A DNA stretch of 64,000 bases from Quillaja saponaria (lineage: Eukaryota > Streptophyta > Magnoliopsida > Fabales > Quillajaceae): the NCBI GenBank assembly GCA_029379385.1, contig CM055614.1, positions 16,473,994-16,537,993 of the forward strand, written 5' to 3'. A program made the translations under genes and the position numbers. Shown one piece after another: positions 24,055-36,000 of the stretch (position 1 is its first letter; every line of letters begins with the position of its first letter). The notes beneath the pieces are model-generated. The model saw only the letters and a program-made list of their open reading frames with translations, made no database searches and was not told the DNA's origin.

Positions 24055-25253
24055 TGTTACACACCACAGAGAGGTATTACACTCTAGAGGAATGGATAAC
24101 CAAACCTCCGTAACCCTAACTCCAAATCAAACAGAACACCCACATAACCACGAACTAGAGTAAAAGTTTAAGAAAACCTTTGTAAAGTTGAAATATACAT
24201 ATACAAATATTTACATAAAAGATTAGTATTTCTTAAAAATTCGGCAAAGGTTTCTCATAAAGTGGAACATTCCCAAATTATATAAACAAAACCACATCTT
24301 GTTTACAATACAACCACAAGGAGCTCCGCTCCAAGTACATAAAGGAAAGACAACAAATCACAAAATCCCGAAAATCAAAATTTCATAATAACAAGCCCTA
24401 TAGTGACTACAGTGGTTCATCCTTGGCTTCAAGTATCCAAAAGCTTCATCGAATTGACATTACGTTTTGGAGCTGAAATTTCATTTTTCAAATATTATTT
24501 AGTTTGTAAATTTCATAGATTATAAGCCCTTAATCATAAAGATGTAAATATACAAAGTTTCATTCATTATATTACATTTCACCTCTTTTAGGCATTTTGT
24601 TAAACACCTTAAAGGCATATTAAATTCCAATTCATATATAACTATGTTGTTATATGTAAGCCAAGGAAAACTAACATTAAGTCATGAAAATCCTCACTAA
24701 TTGTAATACAAATACTACCTTGAAGTTAAACCAATCATTTATAGACACTAAAAACTTGAATCTTGGAAATTCTGTAACCACCCAACACCATAACCACCAT
24801 TTATCTCACTCCCATGCTAGCATTTTATCTCCTAAAATCCCTAAATCCAAACCCTCAAACCACACAACAAGGATAGCATCTAAGTTTTCAAGGAAAACAA
24901 GAGGAATTAAGTAGGATTATAAGCTTGGAACTACCAAGAACCAAAGCCACAAACCATAAGAGGGATGCGGCTAGAACAAGGTTGCTACTATCGAGGAGGG
25001 CTACTGCTACTATGTTTCATAGTGGCTGCTAGAAGCTCAGAGATCCAAGGCTGAGAAGGAAGAATTTGAAGGAGGCCAAGTGCAAAGCAAAGGGAGGTGA
25101 AGGTCTCGGCCAACAGAGATGTGAAGGAAAGTTCAAGAAACAGGAGAAGCAAAATAGGGGAAAAGAATTCACGAGCAAGAAAAAAAAGAGGGGAAAGAAA
25201 AAGAAAAAAGTATTATAAAAAGGTAAGGTCCAATAAAAAAATAAAATGGATGC

Positions 25254-25299
<46 letters not shown>

Positions 25300-25400
25300 A
25301 CTTATTTTGTATGTTTAATTTGTTTATGTGTTTGTTGTTTTTATAACTAAAAGTTGCACAATGTCTTAAAAATTTAACATTACAATATCGGTTTATAACA
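24055..25400 (-). repeat. 5' LTR of the gypsy element, internally deleted
   Basis: Plus-strand start TGTTACACACC next to the primer site and end CGGTTTATAACA. At 1346 bp it is much shorter than the other copies: near 24433 the sequence jumps from the first block (ending CTTGGCTTCAAGTATCC) to the block matching 14030 onward of the 3' LTR. Contains a (TA)n(TG)n microsatellite at about 25254-25297. Confidence 0.85.
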
Positions 25401-25840
25401 TTTATTTTCTGACCTTGCTGACTTTGGCATTAGAGTTTTTACAAGTCAAAAGGACCACCCTCTTTGCAAGTTAGCCATGTGGATGACACCTCAGCCTTGT
25501 CAAATCCAAACTTAACATAAGGATTATGGGGTTCGTTGGGACTTAAGATTAGAGATGGAATTACATTGGTTTAGTAATGAAACTAGATTGCTACAATTAA
25601 GAGCAAGCTTAAATTGCTTTTGGTTTGAGTTTCAGATTATAAAAGTAAAATGTATAATTAAAACTTACTTTGTCAAGTGAAAACCAATTGAAATGAATTT
25701 TGGAAGATTAGAATCTGTGGTTTAAATGAAATCATTTGATAATGGTAAAGCAAGGATTATGGGGTTCGTTAGGACTTTAAACCAGAGATGAAATTAAATG
25801 AGTTTAGTAATTAATCTAGGTGTGAGTTTTGATTTGTAAA
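25401..25840 (+). repeat. Family X repeat, copy 2, right part with tandem p units
   Basis: GTCAAAAGGACCACCCTC near 25437 matches 7998, resuming the repeat broken at 10878. It is followed by two p units starting TTATGGGGTTCGTT at about 25524 and 25757, a 233-bp tandem period; the second unit is cut by the solo LTR at 25841. Confidence 0.65.
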
Positions 25841-28800
25841 TGTCACATCCCACACGGAGGCATGACTAGCTTAAGGAATAGGTAATCACACCTCCGTAAC
25901 CCTAACTTCAAATCAAAGAAATAAATACGACCATCGACCAAACTAAAGATTAAAAATAAAGTTTAGAAATCATAATTTAAATGAAAATGCTTATTTGCAT
26001 AAACATATAATAATTTAACTAAAAATTTCAGTAAAGGTTTCATGTAAAGTGGAACATGTCCAAAATAAAAACATAGAATACCTGGTTACATTCAACCAAT
26101 TAACAATAGCAGCAATATACATAAGGAGCTCCGCTCTATTTTATACACAACAACAAATAACTGAACTATTATACAATACAAAATCCAACACCCAAAACCC
26201 AAATGTGATTGCAAACTTTCATCCTTTGACTTCAAGTATGTAATCCTAAAGAAATACCTTGATGCATGCTATTGGTAAGTCACGTACTCATCGGTGATGT
26301 ATACTGGAATCCTATTACTAAAAAATCATCAACAAGTGAGGGGTGAGTCACAAAGACTCAGTGAGTGAAAAACGTACCCAAAAGGTATTAGCATCACTCA
26401 ATACATGAATAAAATATATAGATCAAATAATTTCACAATAACATGAATTCCAAAACAATTAAATTCCACACATTCTTAAATATAGAAAACGTAAAATTAA
26501 ACAAACACAATTCATATAATACACTATACAAACAAATCAATCAAAGCATTCAAAGCACTCAAAGCACTCAAAGCACTCAAAGGGTCAATTAGAGTAACTC
26601 AGCACCTACACACCAAATACACATCTCCCTGGGGCAATTTTGCTCTCGCACACCAAATATATGTACTCCTCACATATCTATCCCGGGGCTGAGTTACTCA
26701 AATATCTTTAATCAAGTATCAAATAAACAAAGCAAATGTATCCTAGGTGCACCCAGATTCTATTTCGTATATAAAAATTATTTCAGATAAAATTTAGTTT
26801 TATTGGCGCTTATCAACCACGAACAAAATTCACACATCAATCATAATTCAATTAATATGCAAAGATCAACCATATAACATCTAATTCAATTAACTCAATT
26901 ATAGTATTACATATTCCTATTTACCACTATATGAACATATTCATACAAATACATCAAAACAATTAAACACAATAATTTAGTAACCAAAGGGTAACATTTT
27001 CTCACTCACAATGATACAGATCCCACTAGTCGTTCCTTCTTGAATCCACGTACGTCATTAGCTGAACAATATGTTCTAGGACTAAAAAACATATTCCCAA
27101 GTATTACTTAGTTTATAAATTTAGTAGTTATAATCCTCTAATTACTAAAACTTATCTAAATCAACTTCCATGTATTTCTTTGAAACTAAGTCTTTTTAGG
27201 CATTTTAACAAATACCTTGCAGGAAACTTGATTCCATATCATGTATGTATATTATATATACACCAAGAAATCAATACTAACTTATACTTTCAACATTCCT
27301 CATTTTTCTAACGTTAAATCCAATTTATGTTAATCTTTTAAAATTGACCAAGGGCTTAAATGATGAATTTCCAATATTAATGCAATTAAATTCCAAGATT
27401 TACTTTTCCTTAACTATTTATCAAAGCTTTACTCTTTGTTCTTAGACTTTTATTCAAATTTAAATAATAATGAAGGCCCAAGATTCAATCTACTAAGTTC
27501 TATTTAAGTTCTATTCTTTAAATTACAATTAGTTTCATTGAGGCTTTTCAACAAACTTCTTAAGGGTAACAAATTTCATTTCTTATATATATAATCCTAC
27601 CAATAGAACTGACCTTAATTCAACATTTACACTTCTTATAATTCTAACATTAGCTTTAAGGTTAAATTAATCATTCAAGAGTTACTATAAACGTAGATTA
27701 TAAAGGTTTAACAACAAACTAACACCACATTTTTCATTAACATAATTACCAAGCTAATGAACCCCTTAACACTGCTCTTTTACTCAACCTCCTACTCAAA
27801 ATCTTTCATTCAATTCCCTTACACAACCAAAAGAATAATAATTAGGTTCTTTTAGAAATTTTATCAAACATTTAAGGGTATAACTAATATTATTCCATAT
27901 GTAAGTGTATGTATGTATATAAACCCCAAAAGAATCAATACAAATTTATCAATTCCTATATTACCTATACTCTCAACAACTATAAGTTAAACTAATTACC
28001 TAAAATTCATCAAAAGCTTGAGTTATCCATTTTCAACATAAATGCAACCAATTTCCCATATTTCCTCTTCCAATCATTCCTTTAACCCTTCACTTTTCTT
28101 ATTCCTTGTTCAAGGTCCTTAATTCAATTTCATTTAACCCTTCAACCACAACATTAATCCACAAGAATACCACCAATTTAAAGCAATTAAACTAACAAAA
28201 TATTAAAAACCAAAAATCAACCTCACCCCTTTTCCAAGCACCCAAGTTGCTGCCATCTTCAAAAGCAAAATGCCATGCCTACTTGGTGCTAGAATGATGC
28301 TGCACCACTGTTGTAAGAGGACTCATGGCTATAGGCCACCTTCCCCTGTTGTCCAGCCACCGAACGGCAGCTTGGAGTTCTCGGCCATGGTTGCTATCAT
28401 GGCCAAACACGAGCTAGAAGGCAGACAACATGAAAGGCAAGGAAAGAGGAAGGTGTTTGCTGCAAAAAGAAAGCTATGGATCTCGGTGAAAGAGGAAGGC
28501 TCCGGCAAACAAAAATAGAGGAAAGAAAGCAAAGACAAGGATAAAGCAAGAGAAAAGCAAAGAAATTTGGTGCAAGAAAGACTTAATTGATCAGCTGCAA
28601 GAAGGAAGTCTCATGGCAGAGCAAGGAAGAAGGAAAAACTAGAAAAATCGAGAACATAGAAAGCTAACAAGAATTGGCCTAGTGAAAAATAAAAAGGGGA
28701 AAATAGAGAAAATAAAAAGAAAAGAAAGTAATAAAGTCAATGGTCAATAAAGTTGATTAAATGTGTGCTTTATATTTGTTCTTATTATACATATACATTT

Positions 28801-29117
28801 ATATATCTATCAAATATTTATTAATAATCACTGAACCAACTTGAATATGAACTACGATTCAGATCAAGTCTTGTCGAAATAGGATTTCCTTTTCGTGCCA
28901 TGAGCATCATATATTCATTTGACTTTTCTTTCTTGTTCTACTGGCCTGCAGCCATAAGAACTTATTCTTTCTACCTGGATGGGAGATATAACTGTATAAA
29001 AAAATGAGTGCGTACACATTGATACTTATTTATCTTTATAATTAAAAATTTCACGTTACCTTAAACTTAACATTATTGCATCAAATATTCCTAACGTGAC
29101 AATACCAAGTTATGACA
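25841..29117 (-). mobile_element. 3.3-kb solo LTR of the same gypsy family
   Basis: Begins TGTCACATCCCACACGG, ends CAAGTTATGACA, flanked by the exact duplication GTAAA (25836-25840 and 29118-29122). There is no primer site, polypurine tract or coding region of a retroelement inside. It contains four head-to-tail copies of a 10-bp unit (TCAAAGCACT type) at about 26540-26582. Short open frames near 28270-28538 lie within the LTR and are not genes. Confidence 0.88.
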
Positions 29118-29240
29118 GTAAAACCTAATGCTGAATTAGAACTTGGTTTGTTAAGTGACAAGCAAATGAGCTATGCCAATTAATTTATAAATTTTTTAGT
29201 AATTTATTTTCAATAAAACCTACATCACGAATGCATAATT
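29118..29240 (+). repeat. Family X repeat, remainder of second p unit
   Basis: Starting at the second GTAAA, the sequence GAACTTGGTTTGTTAAGTGA continues the match to 7630-7660 that was interrupted by the solo LTR. Confidence 0.55.
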
Positions 29241-29376
29241 ATGAAAACATAGAATATCGTTCAAAAATCGATAGGTAGAAATGAATTCATATGTTAATTA
29301 ATTATTGAAAAATATTAAATTCATTTGAAATCGATCATCGAATTGACGAAGTTGGACAATTTAAAATACAAAACAT

Positions 29377-29760
29377 CACCACAAGAAATTACCCATATGC
29401 TTCTGCACTAAAGCAGACTCAAAATGCAGAGGTAGATAAGCACTATTTGTGTTTGCAATTCGATTATTTGCGTCTGCGTATCTGCATAAGTAAATAGTCT
29501 TACTAAAAATAAAAAATAAAAAAATTCCAAACACAATACTTCTAAATAAAACTCAGAAAATGATTATTTTTGGTTTCGTAATTCTCTCGGGCATCTACGT
29601 TTTTCATATCAGCTTCTATCTTTACAGACTCAATTACCTAATGTTGGTGCCATTTTTTGTGAACTCATCTGTGTCAGCGCAATTTGCAGATAGTATAATA
29701 ATTTTTTTTCAAATGCATTTGTATATTCATCTGCAATGACAGACACAAATACTGGTCTTT
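29377..29760 (+). mobile_element. Possible CACTA (En/Spm) transposon end
   Basis: CACCACAAGAAATTA at 29377 is one base from the canonical plant CACTACAAGAAA terminus, and the next 350 bases repeat short TCTGCA/TCTGC motifs in both orientations, as subterminal regions of CACTA elements do. No partner terminus or 3-bp duplication was found. Confidence 0.35.
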
Positions 29761-30184
29761 GTTTAAATTTCAGGTAGCAATCTCCTCTCCCCTTATTTCC
29801 TCAACCTTAGAGCTTTGCCGCTGCCCACATCCAGCCCACCGTGCCTTGCCACAGTCCATTCCAGACTCTTTCTGCCATCAGATCTACCATTATCAAATCA
29901 ACCTTTTGCCACTGTCGAAGCACCTAACCCAAACCCAAACCCAAACCAACATCATTTGATACCAAGTTTTTACTCCCTTATCTCTATATTTGGTCGAAAC
30001 TCGTGGGCTTTGTAGACTTAAAGTTGTCATAAAATTTGATAAATCTAAACTTTCATAAAAGCATTCATTTTGAATATTGATTATAAAGTAATAATAGGTA
30101 TTCGATTAATATGAAATTTAGTGAATATATCTATCTGATTAGCCCTTTAAATCTAATAATTAAATTTGAGAATTCGATTATGCA

Positions 30185-30187
<3 letters not shown>

Positions 30188-30221
<34 letters not shown>
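30188..30221. repeat. (TA)n microsatellite
   Basis: About 17 TA units in the SOS1 3' flank, some 400 bases beyond the stop codon. Confidence 0.9.
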
Positions 30222-30225
<4 letters not shown>

Positions 30226-30633
30226 AAGCAGTGTAATTAAATTATACCAATGTTCATGAGTCCCCATCGTCCCACTCAATGGGCAGGGGTAAAGAAAAAG
30301 AAGAAACAAACTTGTGCACTCTACTGTTTCTGAAATTTCTAAATTAGCAAGCACGGGTACTTCTCAAATGGAATCAAACTAGTAAGACATTCATATTCCC
30401 TTCATAATTATCTGCATTGGCCAGAAATCATATTATTGAACAAGGTAATCAATTACTTGTCTTACCTCATGTTGAAGCTGACACTCTGGAAATCAAATTA
30501 AACCAAGTTAAAAACAATACACATTACGAAGTGGAAAGCCTTAATAATATGTCCTATCTTCTTATACTTGTACACGCACCATTAATTGCACAAAAACAAT
30601 TGAATCACGCTACAGATTTCATGAAATAGCTCT
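30222..30633 (-). other. SOS1 3' flank / probable 3' UTR
   Basis: Lies directly downstream of the SOS1 stop. No other gene is recognised. The plus-strand frame at 30417-30629 has no similarity I know and overlaps the expected 3' UTR. Confidence 0.45.
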
Positions 30634-33068
30634 TCAAGGAGCCTGGCGAAAAGAAAGCCTACTTGGTGAATCAATCCTCACTATCAATTCATCATCTGCA
30701 CCAGATTCATCACTCGAATCATCATGTCTCCCTCTTGGTTCTGTAGTTTGAACAGAGGGATTGGTCACTTGTTCTGTTAACTCTCTCACTTCAGTGTTGT
30801 TCTTTGCAGTAGCAGCTCCTTCTGACTTTACAGAAACAAGTGTATGGCCGTGATATGATGGAACTGCTGGATATGACAAGCTCTGAGGGGGCCTATCAAG
30901 TACACTTGATGAACTTTTTGTCCGCCAACAGTTTTCCACCTTAGAGATTGACATGATAAATTAAGATTGAAGAAAGTTCAGCGGCTTAGTTTTTCATTGG
31001 TAAATCTCACAAACATGCTCTGGTGGATTTTAATGATTGAATATTGTAATCTATTGTTAAAACGCAGTATGACATGTAAGTTCATTGTTTACCACCTAGT
31101 ACCTGTTCGCTAATTGCTTATCATGGCTGCTGGGGCTTTTATGTTTTCAAATGCAGCAGCCTATGTGTTCGGTGATGTTGTTACTGGCTGTTTATTGGAA
31201 ATTGCTACTGATTTTATTATATCCTTTCAACTTCAGTAGAATTGGTTCATTAGGGATTGATTCTCCCTTCAAAATACTGCCAACTAAACAGTTTTCCTTG
31301 CATGAAGATAATTTCACACAGAGGCATATGAATAAAGTGACATACCATGCTCCCGTATCTGCTTAATTGCATTGCCCTTGCAGACAAGCTATTAACTTGG
31401 TTCTTAATCCCTTCAGAGTTGTCCTTATGTTCCCTTGGCTTGTAGAAGTGATCAGGCCAACTCATGAGACCACCATGTTCTTTACTCAAAGATTTGTGGG
31501 GGAGATCAACTGAGTGTGGTATCAATGAAGATGATCTTCTCAGAAGAGCACTGTCAGCTCGAAATGCTGCAATGTCAAATATAATAACCCTAGCTCTTGT
31601 CTCAACTAGGTATGTGGATCCTTGATGAGAAAAACTGACTTCCTTGGTGCCTGCTATTTTCCAGGGGTAACAAAAGGATGAATCATAATGTTAATCAATC
31701 TAATTATACTTGCAGCTTTGAACATAATTGCATCTTTTCGATGTTAGAATAGTTGCTTTTATATACTTGTTTTAAAAGAACATATGTCTGTAGTTTGAGA
31801 AAGGAGCATAATAATTCCAGATCTTTAGAAGCTATTCAAGGCATACTTACCAAAGAACTAAAAATAATTCCAGATCTTTAAAATCTATTTACTGCATACT
31901 GACAAAAGAACTAAGACAGAGTCAATCAAAGATTGCATATCTCTCTGCGTTAGTATGCCTATAAAATAAACAACTTGACCAGAATCAAAAGCCCAACGAC
32001 AACCTACAGGTGTAATTGGAGTATGGGATACATAAAAATGATTACATTGCATAACAGAAATTTTCATGATAGTAGCATACGCTTTAAGATCTACAAGTAG
32101 ACAACAACAAATACTAAATAACAAGGGATTTGCATACATGGTTTATGACAAATAGTTTCAGTTAAGTAATTATTGGCGATTTTTTTCTTTATTATGTGCA
32201 CGCATGCAAGACATCATATACAAACATCATTTATCTTTAAGTGAACATAAGACTGAGAAAATCCAGTGAGCCAAGATTAGGTAAGAACACAGTCAGGCAC
32301 AGCATATGTAGCATAAAACAGGGTTGTACTTGCTTATTTTTCAGAGGGACGGAGATAATTAGTTTTTGTAAAATAACGATCATACATTGTTTCATCCCAA
32401 ACCCTTTATAGTTATCATGTTGTTGTTCCGTAAAAATAAGAAATAAAGCAATAGAAAACATTCATCCTGCAAAAAGTTAGAGATGGGAGATCCAAACATT
32501 GTCCGGACTCCTGAATTGCAGCAATTTTCCATGAACACAAGGCTCACAATATGAACAAACTAACATCCTGATATTTTACAGTTACATATATGCACTTAAA
32601 TTAAACCCTTATTAACTTGAATTCCATTTCAGCGAGCCAATAATTTAAATTATGAGATCAGAGTTTCAAAAATAGAATTTTCTCAGCATACAGTTTCGTA
32701 GTTTTACTATATCTTATTTGCAAGATTTCTTTCTCCATCCATATCCAGTTTTATAAACTTCCTTTTAGAGAAGATCATGCGATACAATTATATGATGTAA
32801 AATTACCTGATAAGTCCTGGTTTCGGAAGCTTAGGTTCCTGTTTGAAGGAAAAACAACTGCAGGTGATGTTATCAATTCTTGAGAATCTTGGCTTCTGAC
32901 ATATCCTTCTAGTAAGAATCCAATTGAACGATGAGGGATATCTATAATTTCTCCTCTAATGTGTATGGCCATTGTTGACCTTTCAGCAACAAGAGCTCTT
33001 AAATCTTGCATTGCCCATTTTTCATAGATTTGAGGAAGCAAGAGTTTGGCAAGAATAATTGCACTCTC
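30634..33068 (-). other. SOS1: SOS1 exon block: C-terminal autoinhibitory and phosphorylation region
   Basis: Three exons (32807-33068, 31346-31650, 30634-30939). The first completes the nucleotide-binding-like domain ([30 protein letters not shown]). The second has [17 protein letters not shown] and [13 protein letters not shown], the conserved cytosolic tail. The last is low in similarity until its end, where an acidic serine-rich stretch leads into [14 protein letters not shown], five residues before the stop. The DSPS motif corresponds to the SOS2 phosphorylation and 14-3-3 site known from Arabidopsis SOS1. The final acceptor is AAG rather than the usual CAG/TAG. Confidence 0.93.
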
Positions 33069-36000
33069 CTGCAACGAAAAGTAAATTCAAGTAGAATCAT
33101 ATGCATAAATTCAGCATAACTGTTTTATCAACTTCCATGATTCCATCTACACTTCACTGAGTTTTTCACCCAACAAAATTTGGAAAACACTTCTTTTGAG
33201 GAATTATCTATCCTCAATAAGGAGCACATCATAGAGATGTAATTTTTGATAACTAACAGACCAGTATATTCACCCAGTTAAGCACTGTTAAGAGTAGGAA
33301 AAAAAAAGAGTTATGGAATTCAAGAGCTTGCAAAATACTGTAGCCTCATCTTCTATATATATTAAAGAGAGACAACACAATAATTCTAAAATTCCCCTTA
33401 ACTTGATGACAATTCATAACTCTCAACGCTCCCCCTCACACACAAGAACCTTACAATACATCAAGCTTCACTTGAATCCATTCCTTAAACAAAACAAAAC
33501 TAAATGCACAATGTTGTGCCCTATTGATTCACACCTCCCCTGGATGGAACACAACTTAAAATATCACTTGGCCACAAAACAAAACTAATTGCGCAACATC
33601 TGAGCCCTGTAGGTTCATACCTCCCTAGGGTGGAACACAATTCAAAATGCCACTTGGCCACAACAACTATGACCAGGAATGTTGAAAACTCTTCATACTT
33701 GAGTAAGGTAGTGTCAAAGAACCACTGATTAACAACAAAAATACCAGCAAAACAGACAAGTTAAACAGAGAGAAATACTCAACAGACTAAACACAAACTT
33801 CACCCAACATCAACCAGTAACCAGCAACCAGCAAAACAACCAAACAACAACCAACAAAGCATCAACCAGCAGCCACACCCATCACATAGATCTATACCTC
33901 TAGTGGATTATCTCCCGCAAACAGGTGCACTTGTACCCAAACAGTGCAGAATACAGAATCAGGACAGATTAGAACTCAAAGAACAGAGAAAACTAGGGCT
34001 CAGTAACTGTTCATTTGGTTACTGTTCACGATTTTACTATTCATCAACAAAGTTCACATGGAATAGAAAAACCCTACAGAAATCGAAACATTGAGCCATC
34101 AAACTCTAAACAGAATATGCTTGAAGAAGACCACGAGAGGATTTTAGTGAATCACTAAAATGTTGAGCTCGCAAAGTCCTTTATTTTCTTCTCATTTTTT
34201 AAGATTAGGTGGAAGCTAAGAGAACAAGGGTTTAGATTATGTTAGAGTGTAAATATAAACAACTTAGTTAGTGAGTCAAATTTCCTTGTTTATAGTTTTC
34301 TTATGTATGTATAGTTGACTTACTTGTACTCCACACAATCTCGTAGTATAAATATATATCTTAGTATGAGGAATTCTCATTCAATTCATCAAAACACTTT
34401 AGGTATCCCTCTTTTAGGTTTTACATGTTATCAAAGCTTAGGGAGATAAAAACCTAATTTTTATTTTCCGTTGTGTTTCTTTCCAGTGTGTCTCTCTACT
34501 GCTGCGTTTCATTCTACCAGTACGACTACAAGTACTATTCATCACACTGTTCATCAGTATGTCTACCTCTGAAAAATTTGAAATCGGTACTGTCAAAACC
34601 TAGTACTTTTACCTCTGTGTTTTCTGGATCCCCTGTTATTACTACTGAGAAATTCAATAGATCTAATTATTTGTCTTGGGCTGTATCTGTTGAGTTATGA
34701 TTTCTGGGACAGGGATATGAAAATCATCTCACAAAATTATTGGCCTATATTCCAACCCCTGAACAACCCAATTGGAAAAAGATCAATGCCCAATTATGCA
34801 GTTTACTCTGGGCATGCCTTGAACCTTCTATATTGCAAATTTTCCGGGCATATAAGACATGTTTTGAATTGTGGAAACGGGCCAGAATTTTATACACTAA
34901 TGATATCCAACATTTTTACATTGTGGTTTCTAATCTGTTGAATCTAAATCAGGCTGATCAGGATATGTCCACCTATTTGGGCAAGATTCAAAATGTCAAA
35001 GCTGAATTTGCTGAAATATTACATCTTATCACTGATCTGACTGACCAAGAGGCACAAAGGGACAAGCTATTCATGATTCTCACTCTATATGGCCTTCGAG
35101 TTGATCTTGATCCAATTCGCCATTAGATATTGGCTTAGTCCTACTATTCCTTCCATGGAAGAATTGTTTGCTTGGTTGTTACGCATCTCTCCGATAGTAA
35201 CACATGTTGAGAATCCATCTCCTAATTCCTCGGTCTTGATCTCTCACTCTGGTACTCGCGGAGGTCGTGGTCGAGGAGGTCGGGGTCGTGGACTTCCCCA
35301 GTGCACTCATTGTAACAGGATGAGTCATACCAGGGAAAAGTGTTACCAGCTGATTGGTTATCCGAGTCTTACAGCTAACATTGTTCAGTAAGCCAATTCA
35401 CTTAAAGTTTCACCATCTAAAGACAAGCCTCTTAATGTCTCATTATCAGCTACTGAATATGATAAGTTCCTACAGTATCAGGCTACCCAACAATCTTCTC
35501 ATGGTAATTCTATCGCCTGCCTCTCTCAAACCTCATCTAACACTTGGGTTCTTAATTCTGATGCCTCTGATCACATATCTAGTAACCCTAAACATTTTTC
35601 TAGTAATAGTAATCTACCATCACTTTCCACTGTCACTATAGCTAATGATTCCACAACCATTGCTAAAGGTATAGGTCAAGTTACACCATTATCTTATTTG
35701 CCTTTATGTGCTTTATGTCCCAGAATGTTCCTTCAATCTGATTTCTATTAGTCAATTAACTCGTTTTCTCAATTGTTCTGTCAGTTTCATTGATGATTCC
35801 TTTCTATACAAGACCGACGTACGGGACGAACGATTGGCACAAGATGTGAGTCACAGGGCCTCTACCATCTTACCACACTTCCTACATCTTCAGTGGCTTG
35901 CTCTACAGATGTGTCACCTATTCTCATTCACAGTCAGTTGGGTCATCCTAGTCTATCCAAGCTTCAGAATATGGTTCCTCGTTTGTCATCTTTAAATTGT

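Larger units (their letters stand above)
10879..25400 (-). mobile_element. Ty3/gypsy chromovirus (Tekay/Del-like), degenerate, with nested insertions
   Basis: Minus-oriented element: 5' LTR 24055-25400, iMet primer site 24040-24051, gag, protease, reverse transcriptase, RNase H, integrase, chromodomain, polypurine tract 14936-14948, 3' LTR 10879-14935. The integrase end (FHVSMLQKYLPDESHVL) and the trailing chromodomain-like sequence place it with plant chromoviruses. A solo LTR of the same family splits reverse transcriptase and a caulimovirid-like fragment sits in the 3' LTR. Bases outside the LTRs are TTATT (10874-10878) and TTTAT (25401-25405), so the target duplication is imperfect or eroded. 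All coding parts carry stops. Confidence 0.88.

Noticed and set aside
26540..26582. Possible CRISPR-like array
   Set aside because: Contiguous 10-bp tandem units without spacers in a plant LTR.
28270..28538. Frames on both strands of about 70-80 residues
   Set aside because: They lie within the 3.3-kb solo LTR; composition is typical of LTR U3/R sequence and not of a gene.
29930..29955. CCCAAA/ACCCAAAC repeat resembling telomere sequence
   Set aside because: The unit is six bases of CCAAAC type, not the plant telomere CCCTAAA, and is only a few copies long.
30417..30629. Plus-strand 70-residue frame
   Set aside because: Overlaps the SOS1 3' flank on the other strand; no motif or similarity recognised.
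33313..33588. Plus-strand 91-residue frame
   Set aside because: Lies across the LTR and interior of the TRIM-like element; no domain.
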